Source: Aestuariirhabdus haliotis
Lineage (GTDB): Bacteria; Pseudomonadota; Gammaproteobacteria; Pseudomonadales; Aestuariirhabdaceae
Assembly: GCF_023509475.1 (NCBI RefSeq)
Contig: NZ_JAKSDZ010000008.1
Span: 47,345 to 111,344 of the forward strand
Length of the DNA stretch: 64,000 nt
Direction of reading: 5' to 3'
Shown here: positions 46,180 through 54,434 of the stretch, in pieces
Layout of the letters: each line of letters begins with the position of its first letter
Numbering within the stretch: position 1 is the first letter of the stretch
Made by a program: the position numbers and the translations under genes
The notes under the pieces: model-generated
Told to the model about the DNA's origin: nothing
Databases searched by the model: none
Seen by the model: the letters and a program-made list of their open reading frames with translations, nothing else

Positions 46180-48102
46180 ATGAACCCCCCGACTTACGGA
46201 CACATCTTGACTCTAAGCGCTTTGGGAGCGCTATTGGCCCTCCAGGGCTGTGGTAACTCCCAGCAGCCTGCAGACGTTGAATCTTCGGGTACGTCTACCT
46301 CGATTCAACATCCCGAGTTGAAACCTCAAGAAGCGGTAAAACGCAAAGAGCAGGATCAGAGTGTTGATTTGATCGACCGGCTTGCCGGCGGGCCAATGGT
46401 TCAGTACCAACAAGCCCAGGGTAAGCCTTCGAATGAAAATGCAGCCAGTAAGCGATTACAGCGCTTGAGATCAGCGCCGGCACTATCGGTGATGCAAGAA
46501 TCTGAAGCGATGTTGATGCCCGGTGATGCGGTGGCGCCAATGTATGGCCAGATCACCGACCGGGAAAACTACCTTGTAATAGAGGCCAATGCCGTAAAAC
46601 GAGTCAGTGAGCATCCGGTTTCAACCTTCAGCGTCGATGTCGATACGGGCAGTTACAGTAATGTTCGTCGTATGCTCAAGGCGGGTCAGCTACCGCCGTC
46701 CAATGCCGTGCGCATCGAAGAGATGTTGAACTATTTTGACTACGCCTATCCTGGTCCTCAATCCACTAACCTGCCCTTTGTGGTCAATACGGAGATGGCA
46801 CCAGCGCCCTGGGACTCGCAACGGGTTCTGTTGCGGATAGGGCTGCAAGGATATGAGGTGCCCAGTGCCCAGCGTCCGGCGAGCAATCTGGTATTTCTGG
46901 TCGATGTTTCCGGGTCGATGCAAAGCCCTGACAAACTGCCGTTACTGAAGCGTTCATTGCAGATGCTGACGCGCCAAATGCGCCCCGAAGATCGAATTTC
47001 CCTGGTGGTATACGCCGGAGCATCCGGTGTGGTGCTGAAACCGACACCAGGAAATCGTCAGGCGGAAATCAGTCAAGCGCTGCAGCAGTTGGAAGCCGGG
47101 GGCTCTACCAATGGCGGGGCAGGTATCGAGCTGGCCTACCTGATGGCTCAGCAAGCCTTTATCGAGGGCGGTATCAACCGGGTCGTATTGGCAACCGATG
47201 GTGATTTTAATGTCGGAACTGTCAATCAGGATACACTGAAAAACCTGATCGAACGACGTCGACAATCCGGAATCAGCCTGACCACGCTGGGTTTTGGCCA
47301 AGGTAATTACAACGATGCCCTGATGGAACAACTGGCTGATGTTGGCAATGGCAATCATGCCTACATCGATACTCTCAATGAGGCGCGTAAAGTGTTGGTC
47401 GATGAGCTGGGCTCAACCCTGCAAACCATTGCCAGTGACGTTAAAATCCAGATCGAGTTCAATCCGGCCAAGGTGTCTGAGTACCGCTTGATTGGGTATG
47501 AAAATCGGCTACTGGCCCGGGAAGATTTTACCAACGATAAAGTCGATGCCGGCGACATCGGAGCAGGACACAATGTTACGGCGCTCTATGAATTGACCCT
47601 GCAGGGCGGCAGAGCGGAGCGAATCGAACCTTTGCGTTACGGCACCATGTCCGAAAAACGCGCGTTACCTGACAGTCAGGAGCTCGCATTTTTGCGCCTG
47701 CGTTATAAGTTGCCTGGTCAGAGCCAGAGTCGTTTGCTGGAGCAACCTTTGAATACCAGTGCACTGCATAATAACCTGGAGGACAGCAGCGAGAGTTTGC
47801 GTTTTGCGGCGGCGGTTGCGGGTTTCGGGCAACTGTTACGCGGAGGCCATTATACCAATCAGTTTGATTATGAGGGTGTTGCGCAGTTGGCTGCCGGCGC
47901 TCGTGGTCAGGACCTGTACGGTTATCGAGGAGAGTTTTTGCAGTTGGTACACAGCGCTCGTGAGCTGTCTCGAATGTCACAGCAGTCTCAATCTTCCCAG
48001 CCATCTCAGGACGAGCATCTGGATCCTCTGGTAGAGCGACCCGGCAAAGGCAAGAGCCGACTATTGCAGGTCATGCCCCAGCCTCTATCAGTAGTGCAGT
48101 AA
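46180..48102 (+). CDS. YfbK-type von Willebrand A lipoprotein
   Basis: 640 residues. A lipoprotein signal ends in a lipobox-like LALQGC (Cys near 27). The N-terminal vWF-A-associated region (HPVSTFSVDVDTGSYSNVRRMLKAG, VRIEEMLNYFDYAYPG) leads to a vWA domain with MIDAS DVSGSMQ near 246, then the DUF3520-type C-terminus. Belongs to the E. coli YfbK family. Downstream is an ECF sigma factor and a membrane partner, a recurrent arrangement. Envelope function inferred. Confidence 0.88.
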   Translation: MNPPTYGHILTLSALGALLALQGCGNSQQPADVESSGTSTSIQHPELKPQEAVKRKEQDQSVDLIDRLAGGPMVQYQQAQGKPSNENAASKRLQRLRSAPALSVMQESEAMLMPGDAVAPMYGQITDRENYLVIEANAVKRVSEHPVSTFSVDVDTGSYSNVRRMLKAGQLPPSNAVRIEEMLNYFDYAYPGPQSTNLPFVVNTEMAPAPWDSQRVLLRIGLQGYEVPSAQRPASNLVFLVDVSGSMQSPDKLPLLKRSLQMLTRQMRPEDRISLVVYAGASGVVLKPTPGNRQAEISQALQQLEAGGSTNGGAGIELAYLMAQQAFIEGGINRVVLATDGDFNVGTVNQDTLKNLIERRRQSGISLTTLGFGQGNYNDALMEQLADVGNGNHAYIDTLNEARKVLVDELGSTLQTIASDVKIQIEFNPAKVSEYRLIGYENRLLAREDFTNDKVDAGDIGAGHNVTALYELTLQGGRAERIEPLRYGTMSEKRALPDSQELAFLRLRYKLPGQSQSRLLEQPLNTSALHNNLEDSSESLRFAAAVAGFGQLLRGGHYTNQFDYEGVAQLAAGARGQDLYGYRGEFLQLVHSARELSRMSQQSQSSQPSQDEHLDPLVERPGKGKSRLLQVMPQPLSVVQ

Positions 48103-48181
48103 CTGGCGTTGTGATCGGGCATATTTCAACAGGGGTGGGTGATACTCATCTCTGTTATTTTGCTGACTGGCGTCTTAAGCT

Positions 48182-48757
48182 ATGACCATGCGAACCCTCG
48201 AACAACTGGATGATCACGACCTGATGCTGCGTTTTGGTGAAGGCGAGGCAGAGGCCTTTGAGTTACTCTACCAACGCCACCGTCGAGGTCTCTATTGTTA
48301 TTTCTTGCGTCAATGCTCTCAACCCATGCTTGCGGAAGATCTTTATCAGGATGTGTGGGGGCGTGTTATTGCTGCCGCCAGTCAGTATCGTCCCGAGGCG
48401 CGCTTTGATACCTGGTTATACCGTATCGCCCATAATCGGCTGGTTGACCATTATCGACGTCCGGCCATGGTCTCGGTCGGTGTGGAACATGAGGCCATTG
48501 CACCGGATTGCGGCCCTCATGATATGGCGGAGCAACAACAACAGGCACAGTTGTTACGACATTGTTTGCAGCAGTTACCTTCTCCCCAGCTGGAAGCCTT
48601 TATGTTGAAGGAGGAGGTGGGGTTCAATGCGCCTATGGTGGCGGAAGTCGTGGGTGCTTCGGTCGAGGCGACCAAAAGCCGATTGCGTTATGCTTATCAA
48701 AAATTACGAGACTGTGTCACTAATAAGTGGCAGGAGGTGAGTCGTGAACGAGCCTGA
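48182..48757 (+). CDS. ECF-type RNA polymerase sigma factor
   Basis: 191 residues. Region 2 is seen in LLYQRHRRGLYCYFLRQCSQPMLAEDLYQDVWGRV and DTWLYRIAHNRLVDHYR; region 4 in LQQLPSPQLEAFMLKEEVGFNAPMVAEVVGASVEATKSRLRYAYQKL. It overlaps the next gene by 14 bases, indicating translational coupling with that likely anti-sigma protein. Its target promoter may include the upstream vWA gene. Start ATG at 48182 or 48188. Confidence 0.92.
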   Translation: MTMRTLEQLDDHDLMLRFGEGEAEAFELLYQRHRRGLYCYFLRQCSQPMLAEDLYQDVWGRVIAAASQYRPEARFDTWLYRIAHNRLVDHYRRPAMVSVGVEHEAIAPDCGPHDMAEQQQQAQLLRHCLQQLPSPQLEAFMLKEEVGFNAPMVAEVVGASVEATKSRLRYAYQKLRDCVTNKWQEVSRERA

Positions 48758-49544
48758 ATCTCCTACAGATGAGCAGTTTGTACGGTCTCTGTACCACAGT
48801 CTGGAAGCAGAGGAACCGAGCGCTAAACTGGATGAGAAAATCCTCAATACCGCGCGCTTGGATGCAAAAAAACGTCGGTCCGACACCTCTCTGGCAAAAT
48901 GGCACCGCTGGCAATGGCCGACTTCGGTGGCGGCGACCCTGGTCCTGGGAAGTTTGATTTATCTGTACCAAATGCCGGCCTCCCCCCCAGAGTTTCTGTT
49001 GGATGATGCCCCTCTGGATTCGTCTTCGAGTGTTCCGGCCAAGCCCGGTTCTGCTTCCGGGATAGGGTTGCAGCAGAAGGTGATGCCTTCGGATGCTATC
49101 TCTTCGCAGGGTGACACTTCAGCCGTGCCACGACAGCAATCGAACGCCGCCAAACGCCTTGATGATACCGGTCCGCCGCAAAGCATTGGCTTTGAAAGTC
49201 GTGAGAAAAGCGCTCAAAGGGCAGAATCTGTATCCGAAGCGGCTGCAATGGAGAGCGATTTATCCACCCGTTCAGCACCCGAAAGCATTACAGCTTACCC
49301 TGCGAGGCAACCCGCCTTGTCGCTCGAGGAAAAGCCGAATCGATCAGCGGGTAAAGCGGCCGTTGAAACCGATCTAGGCGACAAAGAGGAGTTGGAGCTA
49401 CCATCCCCCCAGCAATGGCTAGACTCAATTCAGCATCTGCTCGACAGCGGGGAGACAGAAGAAGCGCAGCGAATGTTTAGTGAATTTCGAGTTCATTATC
49501 CCGATTTTCCTGTCGGCCAGGCGTTGCAAGAAGCTCTGGAATAA
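48744..49544 (+). CDS. Probable anti-sigma factor-like membrane protein
   Basis: 266 residues, no catalogued domain recognised. The N-terminal 50 residues are charged and cytoplasmic. One membrane helix is at about 57-76 (WPTSVAATLVLGSLIYLYQM). A long Ser/Ala/Pro/Glu-rich linker follows, then a compact helical C-terminus (WLDSIQHLLDSGETEEAQRMFSEFRVHYPDF). The layout and the 14-base overlap with the ECF gene point to an anti-sigma factor, by inference. It starts with GTG at 48744 with AGGAGG six bases upstream. Confidence 0.6.
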   Translation: MNEPESPTDEQFVRSLYHSLEAEEPSAKLDEKILNTARLDAKKRRSDTSLAKWHRWQWPTSVAATLVLGSLIYLYQMPASPPEFLLDDAPLDSSSSVPAKPGSASGIGLQQKVMPSDAISSQGDTSAVPRQQSNAAKRLDDTGPPQSIGFESREKSAQRAESVSEAAAMESDLSTRSAPESITAYPARQPALSLEEKPNRSAGKAAVETDLGDKEELELPSPQQWLDSIQHLLDSGETEEAQRMFSEFRVHYPDFPVGQALQEALE

Positions 49545-49627
49545 GCCGGCGCCTTGTTCAAGCAGCCGCAATGTCCCCGCCCGTCTATTATGGGTTAAGG
49601 CCAGAGTGCTGCAGAGTGAAGAGGAAT

Positions 49628-50101
49628 ATGAATCAATCCAACCAAAACAAGGTCCATGGTGCCTGGCTCATTCAGCCGACATCGGAAAGAGTGCTCCTGG
49701 TGTGGGTTTCCGGACGCTGGAACCGAGAAGCCGTGAAGCAGTATGGTCAAGATTTAGCTAGGCTGTTACCGCCTCGGTATATTGAGCAGACTTGGGGGGC
49801 GATAGTGTTTGCTAATAATTGGGGGATGGCAACCCGCGATTCGGAACCTGAAATTATCAAGCTTCGAAGCTGGGCCATTGATCATGGACAAAGAGGCACA
49901 GTCTATCTGTTTGACCGATTGTTCCCCCGCCTGCAGATTGAATCGGTAATGAGTTCCAATCAGGCTGGCAATATTCCTCTGGTTTTTAAAAGCAATGTTG
50001 ACGATGCCATTCTTTGGCTGGAAGACAAGGGCTTTAGCGTCCCGCGAGAGGAGGTGGAAAATTTTTTTGCAGCGCTTCCTGTTGATGAATCAGAGGATTA
50101 A
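49628..50101 (+). CDS. STAS-like single-domain protein
   Basis: 157 residues. No formal family given. The pattern HGAWLIQPTSERVLLVWVSGRWNREAV... then WGAIVFANNW, RGTVYLFDRLFPRLQIESVMSS and DAILWLEDKGF matches the protein at 58758-59210 along its length, so the two are paralogs. The beta-alpha pattern is STAS/SpoIIAA-like. The ATG at 49628 avoids the frame's odd upstream extension; GAGG is close to it. It follows the ECF/anti-sigma pair on the same strand, which may be meaningful since STAS proteins often act with anti-sigma factors. Confidence 0.55.
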   Translation: MNQSNQNKVHGAWLIQPTSERVLLVWVSGRWNREAVKQYGQDLARLLPPRYIEQTWGAIVFANNWGMATRDSEPEIIKLRSWAIDHGQRGTVYLFDRLFPRLQIESVMSSNQAGNIPLVFKSNVDDAILWLEDKGFSVPREEVENFFAALPVDESED

Positions 50102-50177
50102 CCCGGGTTAATGCGACTTGCACTTCATCTGGGCATGCTGGGCACTTGATCTGAAGATAATCATAAACCGGGACCTT

Positions 50178-50945
50178 ATGTTACAGATTCGTTGGTTGGG
50201 CTATGGACTGCTTACGCTGCTGTTGCTACTGGCGCTGGCTCTATTGTTACTGTTTATCTGGCCTCGACCCAGCTTTGATATGGCGCCGGCACGGGACTTC
50301 GGCTGGCGCCTGCCGACACTGGACCAGGCCAACTACGATTACCGCGTACGGGACGATGGTCGGCTCGAAATCCGTTTGCAGCATCCGGTGCTGGAGGGCG
50401 TTTCTCCGGCCATGTTGAGCTGGTGGTATCAGCAGCTTCCTATAGGTCGAGCCGACTGGAACGGCGAGAAATACAGCTATTACCATCTGTTTCATCCCAG
50501 CGAGCACGGGGTGATTCGCCTGCTGGAGCCGGCTGCTGATGGTTCTGAGGGTATAGGCGTTGGTGCCCTGGTCTACCGCCAGGAGCGTTTTGGCCCATTT
50601 TTCAGTAAAGGCAGTGGACGAATTCTGAGCTTCAATCAGCAGGGTATGTTGGTTGCGCCCTCCATGGGGCCCCTGACATTCGGACGGATCGAACATCGTT
50701 TTGTGGCAGAAAACGGAGGCACCAGCTACAGCGTTCACGCACTGTTGGGCTCGGAAGTACCGATCATCGGGCCGATTATTAACCGTTACATCGCCAGCAA
50801 ACGCTTTCCTCCCCCGGTCTTGCAGCAATGGTTACGGCATCAAGTAGAAGAGGTGGGTACCTTGCCCTATTTTTTGCCCGAGCTCTATCGGCGCGCCCAT
50901 CCGGTTTTGGAACAAAAAGGTGTTTTAGATTCCGAATCGGCCTGA
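50178..50945 (+). CDS. Membrane-anchored DAPG hydrolase-like protein
   Basis: 255 residues. An N-terminal membrane helix (about 8-30, LLTLLLLLALALLLLFIW) is followed by a soluble domain with MLSWWYQQLPIGRADWNG and YSYYHLFHPSEHGVIRL. These resemble the zinc-binding DAPG hydrolase (PhlG-type) family, in which His and Glu ligands lie around such a motif. Soluble PhlG proteins lack the membrane helix. Substrate unknown. The GGGACC box precedes the ATG at 50178; the earlier start at 50118 is weaker. Confidence 0.5.
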   Translation: MLQIRWLGYGLLTLLLLLALALLLLFIWPRPSFDMAPARDFGWRLPTLDQANYDYRVRDDGRLEIRLQHPVLEGVSPAMLSWWYQQLPIGRADWNGEKYSYYHLFHPSEHGVIRLLEPAADGSEGIGVGALVYRQERFGPFFSKGSGRILSFNQQGMLVAPSMGPLTFGRIEHRFVAENGGTSYSVHALLGSEVPIIGPIINRYIASKRFPPPVLQQWLRHQVEEVGTLPYFLPELYRRAHPVLEQKGVLDSESA

Positions 50946-50989
50946 ATTTATTGGCTGATCCACCGCTCAGCAAACGAAGCGGTCACTCC

Positions 50990-51436
50990 TCAGTTGGCCT
51001 GCGCCAACAGGCGATCGAGAGTATTGGCAAAGCGTTGCCGATCCTGCTGGCTAAACTTGGCTGGACCACCGAGCTGTTCACCGCTGCTGCGCAATTCTTC
51101 CATAAGATTACGCATGGCCAAACGCTGGCGAATGGTTTCCGGGGTATAGAGTTCTCCTCGGGGGTTAATCGCCAGGGCTTTCTTTTCTACCACTTCCGCC
51201 GCCAGAGGAATATCGGCAGTGACCACCAGATCACCGGCGCTGAGTTGTTGCACGATATGGTTATCGGCGACATCGAATCCTGCCGGCACCTGTACCGACT
51301 GAATCAGGTTACCCGCCGGCGTGGCCAGAGGCTGGTTGGCGACCAGAGTCAGTGATGTCTCGGTGCGCTGTGCGGCACGAAACAGGATATCTTTGATCAC
51401 CTTGGGGCAGGCGTCGGCATCGACCCAGATCTGCAT
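50990..51436 (-). CDS. yaiI: YaiI/YqxD family protein (UPF0178)
   Basis: 148 residues, the family size. The signature [17 protein letters not shown] at the N-terminus and [30 protein letters not shown] in the middle are conserved, with Asp residues (DAD, TADIPLA) like those of PIN/NYN-type metal-dependent folds. Biochemical function is not established. GGAGA precedes the ATG. Confidence 0.92.
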   Translation of the reverse strand: MQIWVDADACPKVIKDILFRAAQRTETSLTLVANQPLATPAGNLIQSVQVPAGFDVADNHIVQQLSAGDLVVTADIPLAAEVVEKKALAINPRGELYTPETIRQRLAMRNLMEELRSSGEQLGGPAKFSQQDRQRFANTLDRLLAQAN

Positions 51437-51528
51437 GGTTTCTCCTTATGTGAGCCGGATCGATTCTGTCATAAAACGCATGCATCCAACATCGGCAAAT
51501 GAGTTTATTAATCCAGGATACCGTTTCG

Positions 51529-52953
51529 CTACGGACTCATCAGAGCCTTTTGCAACAAATCAACGGCGTTGTCGAGGGTTGCTTCGTCGTACCCGGCAAA
51601 GCCGATCATCAGGCCGTTCATACCCTGTTTGGTTGCATAATGCGGTGACAGGGACCTGACTCCCAGACCCAGGTTTTGCGCATCTTTAGCCAGTTTTTTA
51701 TCGCTGAGGTTGGGGCACAGATAGACCGAATGCATGCCACCGTCTTCGTGTAATAGCTGGAGCCTGTCCGATAGCGGAAGCATCTGTTGGTGCAGGTGTT
51801 GTTGACGTTGTCGGTAGAGTTTGCGCATGCGACGCAGGTGACTGGCAAAGTAGCCGCGCTGCATAAACTCCGCCAGGGCGGCCTGGCTGGTGACGGATGT
51901 GCCGCCGTCCAGATGACGCCGCGCCTTGCTAAAGGGAGTGACCAAAGGCGGCGGGACGACCAGATAACCGAGGCGAATACCGGGGAACATAATGCGACTG
52001 AAGGTGCCGCTGTAGATCACCTTGTCGTGGTTATCCAGCCCTTGCAGAGCCATCAAGGGCGATCCGCGAAAACGAAATTCGCTGTCGTAATCATCTTCGA
52101 TGATCCAGCTGTTGTGGGTCTTGGCCCAGTCGAGCAGTTGCAAGCGTCTTTCCAGGCTTAATGTAAAACCGAGCGGATAGTTTCGTGATGGCGTAATAAT
52201 GGCCATGGCCGCTTCGGTCGAATCCGGTAGCTGAAAGCCGGATGCATCCACCGGACACGCCATTGCTCGAGCGTTCACAGTATCTAGCATCGCACTGATA
52301 CCCGTAAAACCCGGATCTTCCACCAGAACGGGTTGTCCGGGATCAAGCAACAGGGCAGCGGCGCATTGCAGGGCTTGTTGCGAGCCTGAAAATACCAGTA
52401 CCTGTTCAGGTTCGCAGCGTATGCCTCGGCTCTGGCGCAGGTAGTCGCACAGGTGGGTCTGGAGTTCGGGTAAACCGACCACGGGAGTCGAATGATGTTT
52501 TCCTGCGAGCGCGCAGCAGCGCCGCCAGCGTTGCCAGGGAAAGGCATCGAGTGCTGGCCTTCCAGGGGTTAGTGGTCGATCCCAGCCCAGTGTGCTGCTT
52601 GGTGCGTGGTTTATTAATCGTTGCCCCAAAGAGGAGAGGGTCGGTGCTGGTTTGGCAGTGGAGGCGAATTCCTGCTGGGCGCCTTGCAGGGGGTGGTCCG
52701 GCAAATTCTGTTCAACCCAGGTTCCGGCGCCGTGGCGTGAATGGATATAGCCCTCGGCTTGTAGCAGTTCCAGAGCGTTTTTCACTGTATTGCGAGAGAG
52801 TTGCAGTTGCTGGCTGAGGGCTCGACTGGAAGGCAGACGCTCTCCCGGGTGCAGTTGTCCGCGCAGAATGGCATCACGCAGTTGTCGATAGAGTTGTCGA
52901 TAACGGGGAGTAGGGTCCTGCTCGAAAACCTGTATGCCAGCCAGAGGTTGCAT
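51529..52953 (-). CDS. MocR-type regulator (PdxR-like)
   Basis: 474 residues. GntR helix-turn-helix at residues 15-80 (PRYRQLYRQLRDAILRGQLHPGERLPSSRALSQQLQLSRNTVKNALELLQ), then an aminotransferase-fold domain with WIIEDDYDSEFRFRG and the PLP-lysine motif YSGTFSRIMFPGIRLGYLV. In the last motif the usual Ser-Lys after the Thr-Phe is Ser-Arg. That is consistent with a regulator lacking catalysis, but the lysine should be checked by alignment. Start at 52953; the upstream 25 residues overlap the divergent promoter. Confidence 0.85.
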   Translation of the reverse strand: MQPLAGIQVFEQDPTPRYRQLYRQLRDAILRGQLHPGERLPSSRALSQQLQLSRNTVKNALELLQAEGYIHSRHGAGTWVEQNLPDHPLQGAQQEFASTAKPAPTLSSLGQRLINHAPSSTLGWDRPLTPGRPALDAFPWQRWRRCCALAGKHHSTPVVGLPELQTHLCDYLRQSRGIRCEPEQVLVFSGSQQALQCAAALLLDPGQPVLVEDPGFTGISAMLDTVNARAMACPVDASGFQLPDSTEAAMAIITPSRNYPLGFTLSLERRLQLLDWAKTHNSWIIEDDYDSEFRFRGSPLMALQGLDNHDKVIYSGTFSRIMFPGIRLGYLVVPPPLVTPFSKARRHLDGGTSVTSQAALAEFMQRGYFASHLRRMRKLYRQRQQHLHQQMLPLSDRLQLLHEDGGMHSVYLCPNLSDKKLAKDAQNLGLGVRSLSPHYATKQGMNGLMIGFAGYDEATLDNAVDLLQKALMSP

Positions 52954-53076
52954 TAAGTGGGCCTGCTTATTTTGCGTAAGTGGATCTTTGTTTGGACCCA
53001 TTTTGTCCGTACATTGCCGGTATCGCAAATCGACCGTCCCGAGAGGATGGTTAAGAGCAATTCCAGGAGGATAAAA
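52954..53076. promoter_or_regulatory. Divergent promoter with GGAC/GTCC dyad
   Basis: GGAC (52994-52997) and GTCC (53005-53008) lie seven bases apart in the gap between the MocR-type regulator and the PNPOx-like gene. This is a possible operator and overlaps likely promoter sequences. The PNPOx-like gene has AGGAGG seven bases before its ATG. Confidence 0.45.
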
Positions 53077-53706
53077 ATGGCAACGATTGCAATGACAGAG
53101 CGTACCAGGGTGCGGCGGGGACCGAAGCGGGCCGAGTATTCAAGGGATACTATCAACCAGATTCTCGATGAGGCCCTGGTGTGCCATCTTGCCGCTAATC
53201 GAGACTCTGTGCCCATGGTGCAACCGACTTTGCACTGGCGAATGGGGGACCAGCTCTATGTTCACGGCTCATCGAAAAATGGTCTGTTCAAAGCGCTTTT
53301 GCAGGGGCAGACCGGTTGCGTTACGGTCACTTTGCTCGATGGTCTGGTGTATGCCCGGTCCGAATTTAGCCATTCGGTTAACTACCGTTCGGTGATGTTG
53401 TATGGCAAAGCCCGTTTGGTCAGTGAGGATGCGGAGAAGCAGGCCGCATTGCGGCAATTGATGGTGCGTTTCCGGGAAGGTCGAGTGACCGGACAGGCGC
53501 GCTCGCCCAATGAAGCCGAGCTCAAGGCTACCTCGGTGCTGGCGTTTGATATTGATGAGGCTTCGGCCAAGGTGCGGGCTACCGGCCCTTCCTGTAATCC
53601 CGAAGATCTGGCCTGGCCGGTCTGGACCGGGGTAATTCCCGTATCAACGGTGTTAGGGACGCCGGTGCCCTGGGATGACGAGAGGCAGGCGTTTCAACAA
53701 CCGTAG
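53077..53706 (+). CDS. PNPOx-like flavin-binding protein
   Basis: 209 residues, split-barrel flavin-binding fold of the pyridoxamine 5'-phosphate oxidase-like family (EALVCHLAANRDSVPMVQPTLHWRMGDQLYVHGSSKNGLFKALLQG, YRSVMLYGKARLVSEDAEKQAALRQL). True PNPOx catalysis cannot be inferred. AGGAGG lies seven bases upstream of the ATG. Divergent from a MocR-type regulator; PdxR-type regulators often control vitamin B6-related genes, suggesting a link. Ends overlapping the TetR gene by 13 bases. Confidence 0.8.
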   Translation: MATIAMTERTRVRRGPKRAEYSRDTINQILDEALVCHLAANRDSVPMVQPTLHWRMGDQLYVHGSSKNGLFKALLQGQTGCVTVTLLDGLVYARSEFSHSVNYRSVMLYGKARLVSEDAEKQAALRQLMVRFREGRVTGQARSPNEAELKATSVLAFDIDEASAKVRATGPSCNPEDLAWPVWTGVIPVSTVLGTPVPWDDERQAFQQP

Positions 53707-54302
53707 GCGCGCATAAAGGTATCGACGCAGTTTTGCACGTAGTGTTGAGTTTCTTCCTCTGGCCGGGGCTCGACATTGAGCTCCAGTCGCAGGCGCGATT
53801 CACCATGAATCATCATTAAAAACTGGACGGCGGCGAAGCGGGGCTGCTCGATATTGAGCAGTCCTTGTTGGTGAAACTGCAGCAGCAGAAACTCGACCTG
53901 ATCAAACATATTGCCCGGGCCTTCGGCAAAAAAGAGTCGGGAGAGTTGGGGGTGTGTTTCGGCCTGGGCAACGCAGGTACGAAAAACGTGCACAGCTTCC
54001 TGGGTTTGCAACAGTTCGGAGAACCGAAAGGCCAGAGTGGTGAGGGCGCTACGGGGGTCTTTGAGCTTCTTGAACGCTTCGGCATCCAGTTGATGACTGG
54101 TGCATTTGCTGCGAATGGAGGCGCTGAACAGCTCTTCCTTGCCGCCGGCGAAATGACTGTAGACCGTCTGCTTGGAAACGTTAGCACGCTGGGCGATCTG
54201 ATCCATGCTGGTATTTTCAAAGCCCTGCTCGATAAACAGGCAAATAGCGGAGTCGAGGATGCTATCCCGTTTTTCTTCGCTCTTACTGCGGTTTCTCACC
54301 AT
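53694..54302 (-). CDS. TetR-family repressor of the efflux operon
   Basis: 202 residues. The N-terminal helix-turn-helix is ILDSAICLFIEQGFENTSMDQIAQRANVSKQTVYSHFAGGKEELF. The variable ligand-binding C-terminus is helical with a conserved VHVFRTCVAQAE stretch, and resembles AcrR/TetR regulators of efflux systems. Divergent from the RND pump genes and facing a cluster of TAGAC-type repeats, so it most likely represses them. Confidence 0.92.
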   Translation of the reverse strand: MVRNRSKSEEKRDSILDSAICLFIEQGFENTSMDQIAQRANVSKQTVYSHFAGGKEELFSASIRSKCTSHQLDAEAFKKLKDPRSALTTLAFRFSELLQTQEAVHVFRTCVAQAETHPQLSRLFFAEGPGNMFDQVEFLLLQFHQQGLLNIEQPRFAAVQFLMMIHGESRLRLELNVEPRPEEETQHYVQNCVDTFMRAYGC

Positions 54303-54364
54303 AGAACCTATCTCAACTTATTTAACAGTACGATGACTATAGAACTAATCGGTTTAAATCAAAC

Positions 54365-54419
54365 TAGACAGTCCAGTCTACTCTAATTAAAATAGACTCA
54401 TCAGTCCAGTATTAGACTA
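54365..54419. promoter_or_regulatory. Probable TetR operators
   Basis: TAGAC (54365-54369) and GTCTA (54376-54380) are perfect arms six bases apart. A second set, TAGACT (54393-54398), AGTCCA (54403-54408) and TAGACTA (54413-54419), follows. Together they cover the tetR/RND gap close to the start of the adaptor gene. Confidence 0.75.
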
Positions 54420-54434
54420 TGAAAGGATCTCAAC

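Noticed and set aside
49480..49761. 93-codon frame overlapping the anti-sigma-like gene end and the STAS-like gene
   Set aside because: It overlaps both neighbours in a different phase and has no ribosome site.
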